From positions 1 to 5,161 of the forward strand of contig JAFZDR010000102.1 in the NCBI GenBank assembly GCA_017561105.1: a stretch of 5,161 nt of DNA. The letters run 5' to 3'. The notes under the pieces are model-generated. The model ran no database searches. It was not told the origin of the DNA and saw only the letters and a list, made by a program, of their open reading frames with translations. Position 1 is the stretch's first letter; each line of letters opens with the position of its first letter. Positions 1-5,161 of the stretch are shown here, piece after piece. Source of the stretch: Alistipes sp. (GTDB taxonomy: Bacteria > Bacteroidota > Bacteroidia > Bacteroidales > Rikenellaceae). A program made the position numbers and the translations under genes.

Positions 1-203
1 CATAACAGACGAGCCTCACCCTTGCTCAACTCAGGAACAGCCGCCACCTCGATGCGATGGTATGGATTAGTGGTTTCGCACAACTTACCAATCATCGTGA
101 GCTGCAAAGCATCAACATAATCCACCTTAGGTTGTTTCTTTGGTGCTGCCGATACCGACACAACCAACATTGCAGAAACTACTGCTAAAAAAAGTCTTTT
201 CAT
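1..203 (-). CDS. Exported SGNH/GDSL-type hydrolase, N-terminal part (cut by window edge)
   Basis: Only the first 67 codons are present, read from an ATG at 203; the frame is open to the window edge. The product starts with a signal peptide (MKR, then a hydrophobic stretch ending VSVSA at about residue 19), so it is predicted to be exported. After that it aligns without gaps to the N-terminus of the complete SGNH hydrolase just upstream (281-1399): I count 43 of 67 identical residues, including an identical run at residues 39-50 (GKLCETTNPYHR). The function is inferred from this paralogy alone, because the catalytic part is outside the window. It is a tandem paralog of its neighbour, separated by 77 bases that hold an intrinsic terminator. 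No clear Shine-Dalgarno precedes the start. Whether the missing part keeps the catalytic residues is unknown. Confidence 0.85.
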   Translation of the reverse strand, partial: MKRLFLAVVSAMLVVSVSAAPKKQPKVDYVDALQLTMIGKLCETTNPYHRIEVAAVPELSKGEARLL

Positions 204-219
204 ACTAATTAGATCTATT

Positions 220-260
220 AAAAAGGCCCACAACCTAATCGTGGAATGGTGTGAGCCTTA
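220..260 (-). terminator. Intrinsic terminator between the two SGNH hydrolase genes
   Basis: Read on the minus strand, AAGGCTCACA (259-250) pairs with TGTGGGCCTT (232-223), with one T-G wobble. Two more G-C pairs (249-248 with 235-234) continue the stem past a single bulged T at 233. The loop is about 12 bases. A run of five T (224-220) follows directly. It lies about 20 bases after the stop codon of the 281-1399 gene and ends 16 bases before the ATG of the next gene. It should end most transcripts of the upstream hydrolase and limit read-through into its paralog. Confidence 0.8.
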
Positions 261-280
261 CTGTAAAACGATGAAATATA

Positions 281-1399
281 TTACTTAATCTTGTGCTTCT
301 TGAGAATCTTCAAGATTGGCTTCTCGATAGCCTGAGCCCAACGGTGGTAACCATAAGAGTATGGGTGAGTACCGTCAGCAGAAGTAATGTGGTCAGTACC
401 TGTCTGGTTAGGAACATTTACGAAGTAAACATTCTTGTACTCCTTAACAACCTGTGCCAAAGTCTCCTCCACGAAGTCGATACGATCCTGCTCGCGCTTG
501 TCGTAGCGTGGCTGGAAGTTACGATGCTCACGATAGATGGTGTTGAGGAAGATGATAGGGATATTAGGGCTACCCTTGCGTACAGCCTCGATAAACGGAC
601 GGATACGAGCACCGATAGTTGCGATGTTAGGGTTCGAGAATGCGTCGCAAATCAACGCATCAGCCTTAGTAGCACCGAATACCTCACCGAGGTATGGCTG
701 CAACTTACTGTTACCCGACATACCGAACGAGCAGAGATGCAAGTTGGTCGAACGCGACAAAAATGCCGGCCAAGTCAAGCCCGCACCCGAAGCACACGAA
801 CCGTGAGTAAAGCTCGAGCCGAATACTGCGATGTTGTACTTGAATGGGTTAGGCAATTTCTCGATTGAAGCACCCTTGTTTACACCTATCTCGAGAGCTG
901 TAAGCTCCGAATAGAGAGGGAGATAGATAAGGCACTCCTTCTCGCCCTTAACCAAGCCGCGGATGATAGCCAATGGCTGCGACAATTTATCCAAGGTCTT
1001 TGGGCTTGGAGCAATCTTATGAGCCTTTGATGCAGCCCAAGTCCACTCACCCGCAGCATCCTTGATAAAGAGGTTAAAACCGGTTGTAGTTGCCAATGGA
1101 GCGTATGGACCCCAAGTGCTTGCCTCACCATACTTAGCCTTTACATAGATCTCCGAAGCATCGGTCTTGAAGGCGATAGCCAAACCTGAAGCCTGCTTGA
1201 GCAACTTAGCCTCAGTCTTTGAGATACCCTCTACATTTGCAACCTCTACACGGTGGTAAGGGTTGGTTGTCTCGCACAACTTACCCACCATTGTGAGCTC
1301 GGTTGCATTTACATAGTCCACTTTTGGAGCCTTCTTGCCCTGTGCCGACACTGAGAATACCATTGCAGCACAAGCCATTACGATCAAAAATCTCTTCAT
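281..1399 (-). CDS. Exported two-domain SGNH/GDSL hydrolase (GxDLY-type N-terminal domain plus GDSL_3-type esterase domain)
   Basis: The protein has 372 residues. A signal peptide (residues 1 to about 19, ending SVSA) predicts export. Residues about 25-180 form the all-beta N-terminal domain typical of this esterase type; GFNLF at 107-111 stands where the family has GxDLY. The catalytic domain follows. Block I is FGSSFTHG (193-200) with probable nucleophile Ser196, in a context (ASGAG...WPAFLSR) typical of the family. Block II is FGMSGN (225-230). Block III is DAFSNPN (252-258), with Asn256 as the likely oxyanion residue. Block V is DGTHP (342-346), giving the Asp342/His345 pair. All catalytic positions appear intact, so it is probably an active ester hydrolase or deacetylase on a glycan or other extracytoplasmic substrate. 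The substrate cannot be read from the sequence, and no polysaccharide-utilisation genes are adjacent. The ATG start is supported by the signal peptide and by the matching start of the paralog downstream. The leader is AT-rich with no Shine-Dalgarno. Confidence 0.92.
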   Translation of the reverse strand: MKRFLIVMACAAMVFSVSAQGKKAPKVDYVNATELTMVGKLCETTNPYHRVEVANVEGISKTEAKLLKQASGLAIAFKTDASEIYVKAKYGEASTWGPYAPLATTTGFNLFIKDAAGEWTWAASKAHKIAPSPKTLDKLSQPLAIIRGLVKGEKECLIYLPLYSELTALEIGVNKGASIEKLPNPFKYNIAVFGSSFTHGSCASGAGLTWPAFLSRSTNLHLCSFGMSGNSKLQPYLGEVFGATKADALICDAFSNPNIATIGARIRPFIEAVRKGSPNIPIIFLNTIYREHRNFQPRYDKREQDRIDFVEETLAQVVKEYKNVYFVNVPNQTGTDHITSADGTHPYSYGYHRWAQAIEKPILKILKKHKIK

Positions 1400-1418
1400 A
1401 ATAGTGTTTTTTTATTGG

Positions 1419-1447
1419 TTAATTTATAATTGAGTATTTTTAGCAAA
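1419..1447 (-). promoter_or_regulatory. Weak candidate promoter for the SGNH hydrolase gene
   Basis: On the minus strand a TTTG (1447-1444) is followed after 17 bases by TAAATTAA (1426-1419). This resembles the Bacteroidota pattern TTTG, 19-21 bases, TAnnTTTG, but the spacing is short and the last two bases of the -7 element do not match. The TTTG overlaps the T-run of the preceding terminator. Position is the main support: the hydrolase gene follows a strong terminator and so needs its own start site. Confidence 0.28.
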
Positions 1448-1475
1448 AACAGGGTTGCCCAGAATAGGACAACCC
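1445..1475 (-). terminator. Intrinsic terminator after the small HTH gene
   Basis: On the minus strand GGGTTGTCC (1475-1467) pairs with GGGCAACCC (1460-1452) as a 9-bp stem with one G-T wobble and a 6-base loop (TATTCT). It is followed by TG and five T (1449-1445). It begins about 20 bases after the stop codon of the 82-residue HTH gene. There is no T-run on the other side, so it acts in the minus direction only. It separates the HTH gene from the hydrolase pair. Confidence 0.88.
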
Positions 1476-1495
1476 CTCAACCTAAATGGTGATAA

Positions 1496-1744
1496 TTATT
1501 TCTCCAACTCATTCAAAATGCGCATTGCAGCATCGAGAATAGCGGTATCATCAAGCGTTACAACGCCACCGTCCGGACCCTGCTCGAAGTGAACACCTAC
1601 CGAACCCTTTGCGTCAAAGTGCTTTCCACCAAAATAGTTACGCACTGTCTCTACATCAAGACCTAACTCGTCTGCAATACGCTGTGAGCTGCCGCTTGGA
1701 AGTCTATCCTTAATACGGCGCAATTCGTTAAATGTGATAATCAT
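1496..1744 (-). CDS. Small helix-turn-helix DNA-binding protein, function unknown
   Basis: The protein has 82 residues from the ATG at 1744. A TTG three codons further upstream is in frame but is less likely as the start. Residues 20-38 read as a helix-turn-helix: QRIADELG (21-28), a turn at Gly28-Leu29, then VETVRNYF (31-38) as the probable recognition helix. A basic N-terminal helix (NELRRIKDRL, 6-15) precedes it. The middle holds a Gly-rich segment (HFEQGPDGG, 52-60), and the end is an amphipathic helix (DDTAILDAAMRILNELEK, 65-82) that could mediate dimerisation. There is no signal peptide or membrane segment, so it is cytoplasmic. From memory, short proteins of this layout recur across Bacteroidales as uncharacterised DNA-binding proteins; no target or role is known to me. 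It has its own promoter upstream and a strong terminator downstream, so it can be a single-gene unit. Confidence 0.8.
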   Translation of the reverse strand: MIITFNELRRIKDRLPSGSSQRIADELGLDVETVRNYFGGKHFDAKGSVGVHFEQGPDGGVVTLDDTAILDAAMRILNELEK

Positions 1745-1793
1745 AGAACTCAAAATTTAAGTGTTATTTCTTTGATTGATTGTTTTCGCACTA

Positions 1794-1824
1794 CTAAATT
1801 AAGTCATTTTTCTGAAACTACAAA
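1794..1824 (-). promoter_or_regulatory. Bacteroidota-type promoter for the small HTH gene
   Basis: On the minus strand TTTG (1824-1821) and TAATTTAG (1801-1794) are separated by exactly 19 bases. This matches the Bacteroidota primary-sigma pattern TTTG, 19-21 bases, TAnnTTTG with a single mismatch (A for T in the last TTTG). Transcription would start near 1787, giving a leader of about 40 bases before the ATG at 1744. The leader is AT-rich and has no obvious Shine-Dalgarno. The site lies in the gap just after the lolA-like gene. Confidence 0.65.
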
Positions 1825-1850
1825 ATTTTCAGCCAAAAATTCTCGTATTT

Positions 1851-2435
1851 TTATCGAAAATCTATCAATTCAAATCCTTTGTAGAGCTCTTTGTCGAACT
1901 TAGGAAGGGAATTAACACTCTTTTTGCACTCTTTTATCTCGATCTCCACAGCACTCTGTCCTGTGCCATACTGCACCTTTGCTATACTCTGGCCATCTGC
2001 GGCTGTCAGGATACGCACAACCTCGCCACTCTTCTTGGGTGTAAGCTCCACCACAACTCGGCCGTCAATCGTCTTCTCGACGATATCGTAGTTTGAAGCC
2101 ACCGTCGAAAAGCCGTTCAACGGATTGAGCAACTTCTTCTCGTAGGCGTCGGCACGGTCGATAACGACCTCTTTAGCCGCCTTGCGCACCTCATAGCGGA
2201 GCGAATCCTCCACATAGACCTCCGTGTCGGCAATACGCATATAGGAGCTGTTGCCCGCCACTTTGAGTTCGCCACGCCCATCTGCACCACCACCTCGCAA
2301 CACAAACGACAATGCATAATTACCCATTGACGAATAGTATCGCGATATACGCTCCAAGCGGTTGGCTCCACGCTCGTCTGCCACCGCCAAAAGCGTACTA
2401 CCTAATAGTAATATAAGTAATAGTGCTCGTTTCAT
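1851..2435 (-). CDS. lolA: LolA-like periplasmic outer-membrane lipoprotein carrier
   Basis: The protein has 194 residues from the ATG at 2435, four bases after the ftsK stop codon. An in-frame TTG at 2447 lies inside ftsK and would spoil the start of the signal peptide, so the ATG is preferred. Residues 1-19 are a clear signal peptide (MKRA, a Leu-rich core, AVA then Asp20) without a lipobox cysteine, so the product should be soluble in the periplasm. The mature part reads as a curved beta-sheet protein of the LolA type: a helix near the N-terminus (LERISRYYSSM), alternating strands, the segment KLLNPLNGFS (101-110) and the ending GFELIDFR (187-194), which resembles other LolA C-termini. LolA proteins take lipoproteins from the inner membrane and carry them to the outer membrane. 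The position right behind ftsK is an arrangement I recall from other Bacteroidota. Sequence similarity in this family is low, so other LolA-fold roles remain possible. Confidence 0.82.
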   Translation of the reverse strand: MKRALLLILLLGSTLLAVADERGANRLERISRYYSSMGNYALSFVLRGGGADGRGELKVAGNSSYMRIADTEVYVEDSLRYEVRKAAKEVVIDRADAYEKKLLNPLNGFSTVASNYDIVEKTIDGRVVVELTPKKSGEVVRILTAADGQSIAKVQYGTGQSAVEIEIKECKKSVNSLPKFDKELYKGFELIDFR

Positions 2436-2439
2436 AGCT

Positions 2440-4983
2440 CTACTCAAGGCCCAAGTCGCGCAAGAGGTTATCCAGCGACTCCATATCGTAAATCTTCACA
2501 TCGCGCGGTTTCGAGCCGTTTGCAGGGCCGATAATACCCGCCTGTTCGAGCTGACGTGTGATGCGGCCTGCACGGTTAAAGCCCACATTATAGTAGCTCT
2601 GAATTGATGATGTCGAGAATCGGCCACTCGCTACTGCGTCGCGTGCCACATCGGCAAACAACTCGTCGAAGCGCATTGGTGCACCACTCTCGCCACCGAA
2701 GTTTGGCTCCGAGCCTACCGACGCCGAGCTATCCTCGTAGTCCGGAAGGTTGTAGGTGCCACTCGGATATGGGAATGGTTGCTCGGCAATATGCTCCACG
2801 ATATCGCGCACCTCAGGTGTATCGACAAAGGCGCACTGGATACGGGTGAGCTCACCTCCATTCGACATCAACATATCGCCACGACCGATAAGCTGGTTTG
2901 CACCAGGCTGGTCGATAATTGTTCGCGAGTCGATCATCTGCATCACGCGGAATGCGATACGCGCAGGGAAATTGGCCTTGATACCTCCGGTGATAACCTT
3001 CACATCAGGACGCTGTGTCGCCACGATGAGGTGAATACCGATGGCTCGCGCCTTCTGTGCCAAGCGCATAACAGGCTGCTCAACCTCCTTTGCGGTCATT
3101 ATCAAATCTGCAAACTCGTCGATAATAACCACAATATACGGCATAATATCGTCATCGACCTTGCGCTTACGCACCATATCGTTGTACTCGACAATGTTAC
3201 GCACACCCACCTTACCGCACTTTGCAAGGCGGTTCTCCATCTCTATACAGAGTGAATTGAGGGTATATACTGCCTTCTTAGGATCCTTGACGATAGCCTC
3301 CTCCTCCGATGCCATCTTGGCGAGGTAGTGCTTCTCCAACTTCGAGTAGAGCGAGAACTCCACCGTCTTAGGGTCGATAAGCACGAACTTCAACTGCGAA
3401 GGGTCCTTGCGATAGAGCAACGAGGTGATAATGGCATTCAAGCCCACCGACTTACCCTGACCGGTAGCACCCGCTACAAGCAAGTGCGGCATTTTTGCCA
3501 AGTCGAAAACAAAGTTCTCGTTCTGGATAGTGCGGCCAATAACGATTGGCAACTCACCCTTATAGCTTTGGAAACGCTCCGACTGGATAGCCGAACGCAT
3601 CGACACGGTCTCCTTATTGCGGTTTGGAACCTCGATACCGATAGTTCCCTTACCAGGAATTGGGGCGATGATACGAATACCGAGCGCCTTCAACGACTGG
3701 GCAATATCGCTCTCCAAGCCCTTTACGCGAGCAATCTTCACTCCCGCCTCCTGCACTATCTCGTAGAGGGTAACGGTAGGGCCGATAGTTGCAGTCATCG
3801 AAACGATAGGCACTCCAAAGTTACCCAAGGTTTCCTCGATGCGCTGCTTATTCTGCTCGATCTCGTCGTTCGACACCTCCACACCATTCTCGTAGCTGTA
3901 GAGATAATCAACCTTCGGGAACTCGTAGTCAGGAGTGCTGTCGGGATTGAATGGACGATGCTTATCGACCTCCTCCGACGAGAGCTGCTCCTCGGTATGC
4001 TCGTAGACCTCCACAACATCGATATTCGACTTTGGCATCTCGACAATCGGCTCAGGGGTCACAACTGGCTCATCAATATCCTCCTCGGTGCTCTCCACAA
4101 CCTCTTCCGTAACCTCCGCGATAGGCTCAGGCTCGGTTACTGCAGGTTGCGGCTCAACAACGGCAGGTTGTGGCTCGGCAGATTTCTCCTTCTCCGCACC
4201 AATAATACGCACCTTATCCTCCGCCTCGACTGCGTCGCTTGCACGCTGGGTCTGCTCTTGTGCCTGCTCCTTGCGAGCCTTGCGCTCCTCGTTCTTGCGG
4301 GCAACAAAGGCCTTCAACGACGAGAATACATCCTTGCTCTGCTCCATACCGCTCTCGGTAGTGCGCTTTACAAAGTCGATAAAGTGGAGATTTATGATTA
4401 CACCTGTCAATATCCAGCACGCCACAAGCACAAAGATTACGCCCATTACGCCAATCTTCGCCTTGAGTACATCTACCACCGCAATGCCGTACTCGCCGCC
4501 CCAGCCGCTACCAAAGAGGCCGTCAGCACCCGTAACGAGTCCGAGGGTGAGTGAGCCGCAGATGGTTACAAGCATAATAGACAACGCTGTACGCCACAAT
4601 ACGCGCGAACGCTCCAAGAGCAAGAATCCGCCAAACAACATTCCGATAACGGGGATAAGCACACCGAAAAGGCCGAACGACTTACCTGTCAAGCCGTTGG
4701 CAAGCTCTGCACCCGTGCCACCGCACACATTGTTGATCGTTGCAGCAACACCCATAGGGTTATTCTGAAGAACTCCGAGGTCGTTGCGCCACGAGAAAAG
4801 GTGAGCCACCGCTGCCACAAGCACATAGAGCGAGAAGAGCACCAATAACAAGCCCGCAACCCAGCAGATAGTCTCCCAGGTGGTACGAGTACCGTCGCTC
4901 TCTCGGATATCCTTCTTTCGTTTTGCCTCGCGTTCACGGCGTTTCTGCTCCGCACGCGATAGATCTTTATTACTCTTGCTCAT
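2440..4983 (-). CDS. ftsK: DNA translocase FtsK (FtsK/SpoIIIE family)
   Basis: The protein has 847 residues, a usual length for a Bacteroidota FtsK. After a short, highly charged N-terminus come four hydrophobic segments (about 36-63, 103-123, 130-152, 177-200) that anchor it in the inner membrane at the septum. A linker (about 210-345) follows, rich in Glu, Pro and Val. The motor begins with the alpha domain (about 350-470). The ATPase domain carries Walker A GATGQGKS (505-512) and Walker B VVIIDEFADL with Asp622/Glu623. Further family motifs are LIVATQRPDV (652-661) and the IDQPGANQLIGRGDML segment (690-705). The C-terminal winged-helix gamma domain (about 771-840, with SYYNVGFNRAGRITRQLEQAGI) is present, so the motor should read polar DNA sequences and drive the chromosome terminus towards XerCD/dif resolution. 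Nothing essential is missing. The ATG at 4983 follows the upstream stop by 18 bases, with only a weak purine stretch (AGAGA) as ribosome site. Confidence 0.98.
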   Translation of the reverse strand: MSKSNKDLSRAEQKRREREAKRKKDIRESDGTRTTWETICWVAGLLLVLFSLYVLVAAVAHLFSWRNDLGVLQNNPMGVAATINNVCGGTGAELANGLTGKSFGLFGVLIPVIGMLFGGFLLLERSRVLWRTALSIMLVTICGSLTLGLVTGADGLFGSGWGGEYGIAVVDVLKAKIGVMGVIFVLVACWILTGVIINLHFIDFVKRTTESGMEQSKDVFSSLKAFVARKNEERKARKEQAQEQTQRASDAVEAEDKVRIIGAEKEKSAEPQPAVVEPQPAVTEPEPIAEVTEEVVESTEEDIDEPVVTPEPIVEMPKSNIDVVEVYEHTEEQLSSEEVDKHRPFNPDSTPDYEFPKVDYLYSYENGVEVSNDEIEQNKQRIEETLGNFGVPIVSMTATIGPTVTLYEIVQEAGVKIARVKGLESDIAQSLKALGIRIIAPIPGKGTIGIEVPNRNKETVSMRSAIQSERFQSYKGELPIVIGRTIQNENFVFDLAKMPHLLVAGATGQGKSVGLNAIITSLLYRKDPSQLKFVLIDPKTVEFSLYSKLEKHYLAKMASEEEAIVKDPKKAVYTLNSLCIEMENRLAKCGKVGVRNIVEYNDMVRKRKVDDDIMPYIVVIIDEFADLIMTAKEVEQPVMRLAQKARAIGIHLIVATQRPDVKVITGGIKANFPARIAFRVMQMIDSRTIIDQPGANQLIGRGDMLMSNGGELTRIQCAFVDTPEVRDIVEHIAEQPFPYPSGTYNLPDYEDSSASVGSEPNFGGESGAPMRFDELFADVARDAVASGRFSTSSIQSYYNVGFNRAGRITRQLEQAGIIGPANGSKPRDVKIYDMESLDNLLRDLGLE
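4114..4176 (-). repeat. Three 21-bp tandem repeats in the ftsK linker
   Basis: Three consecutive 21-base units encode EPQPAVV, EPQPAVT and EPEPIAE (residues 270-290 of FtsK). The first two share 15 of 21 bases; the third has diverged. Each unit starts with GAGCC. They lie in the disordered linker between membrane and motor domains, where changes in length are usually tolerated. Confidence 0.7.
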
Positions 4984-5001
4984 ATATCTCTGTTTCTCTT
5001 A

Positions 5002-5161
5002 TTATCTGTTTTGAAATGCCTTAGCTCGCAGCTTCTCGCGATAGTTCTCGTCTGCGAAGGTCAGAAAGCGGTACTCTGCCGTTGCTCCCTCCTCTGCGCG
5101 GATGTTGTACTCATCGAGGAGCGTCGCAACTCTGCGTGCTACAGCCTCCGACGAGTCGATA
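5002..5161 (-). CDS. C-terminal end of a cytoplasmic enzyme, possibly glutamate racemase (start outside window)
   Basis: The last 52 codons are visible, ending in two consecutive TAA stops (5004-5002 and 5001-4999). The peptide begins IDSSEAVARRVATLLDEYNI and ends REKLRAKAFQNR. The opening resembles the region near the end of MurI glutamate racemases, where a VDSGEAIARRV-like helix is followed by a variable stretch and a final strand-helix unit of the type RFYTTGDPEXF; here the latter reads YRFLTFADENYREKL. MurI converts L- to D-glutamate for peptidoglycan. The catalytic cysteines lie outside the window, so this is a suggestion from a short, weakly conserved tail and other alpha/beta enzymes are possible. 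The gene ends 18 bases before ftsK and probably shares its transcript. Confidence 0.5.
   Translation of the reverse strand, partial: IDSSEAVARRVATLLDEYNIRAEEGATAEYRFLTFADENYREKLRAKAFQNR

Noticed and set aside
258..290. TATATTTC on the minus strand as a -7 element for the left hydrolase gene.
   Set aside because: It matches TAnnTTTG at most positions, but there is no TTTG at the right distance, and its transcripts would have to pass the terminator at 220-260.
293..868. A 191-codon open frame on the plus strand opposite the SGNH hydrolase gene.
   Set aside because: It is antisense to a well-supported gene, has no domain-like pattern, and has no promoter or ribosome site that I could see.
1745..1753. 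TTG at 1753 as the start of the small HTH gene.
   Set aside because: The ATG at 1744 is a stronger start and the three extra residues add nothing to the fold.
1828..1850. Inverted repeat AATTTT/AAAATT just after the lolA-like gene as a possible terminator.
   Set aside because: The stem is only A-T pairs and no T-run follows, so it would be too weak to stop transcription.
2436..2447. TTG at 2447 as the start of the lolA-like gene, overlapping the end of ftsK.
   Set aside because: The ATG at 2435 gives a normal signal peptide start (MKRALLL) and a typical 4-base gap after the ftsK stop.
3328..4554. A 408-codon open frame on the plus strand, opposite ftsK.
   Set aside because: It lies wholly antisense to an intact ftsK with all family motifs. 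Its translation is Leu/Arg/His-rich with no recognisable domain, as expected from the reverse reading of a biased coding sequence.
1..5161. Search for a defence system, prophage, transposon, CRISPR array or other new multi-gene system.
   Set aside because: The visible genes are housekeeping envelope and division genes, one small HTH protein and two hydrolases. I saw no transposase, integrase, nuclease, toxin-antitoxin pair, terminal inverted repeats or regularly spaced repeats.

Overview
All genes in this window lie on the minus strand. The organism looks like a member of the Bacteroidales (Bacteroidota). The evidence is a four-helix FtsK followed directly by a LolA-like gene, a short HTH protein of a type I associated with this order, AT-rich leaders without a clear Shine-Dalgarno, and one good match to the Bacteroidota promoter (TTTG, 19 bases, TAnnTTTG). 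I cannot assign a genus.

In the direction of transcription (high to low coordinates) there are two parts. The first is a housekeeping cell-envelope and division cluster at 5161-1851: the C-terminal end of a gene that may encode glutamate racemase, then ftsK, then a lolA-like gene. The gaps are 18 and 4 bases, so this is almost certainly one operon. It would couple chromosome translocation at the septum with a periplasmic lipoprotein carrier and possibly with D-glutamate supply for peptidoglycan.

The second part is a set of smaller units at 1824-1. A small HTH protein of unknown role (82 aa) has its own promoter and a strong intrinsic terminator. It is followed by two tandem paralogous genes for exported SGNH hydrolases. 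The first (372 aa) is complete; the second is cut by the window edge after 67 codons. A second intrinsic terminator lies between the two paralogs, only 16 bases before the start of the downstream one.

No RNA genes, mobile elements, CRISPR arrays or attachment sites were seen, and no stretch over 300 bases lacks a gene. I found no convincing new multi-gene system. The points most worth a second look are the tandem hydrolase pair, the terminator between its members, and the self-contained HTH gene.
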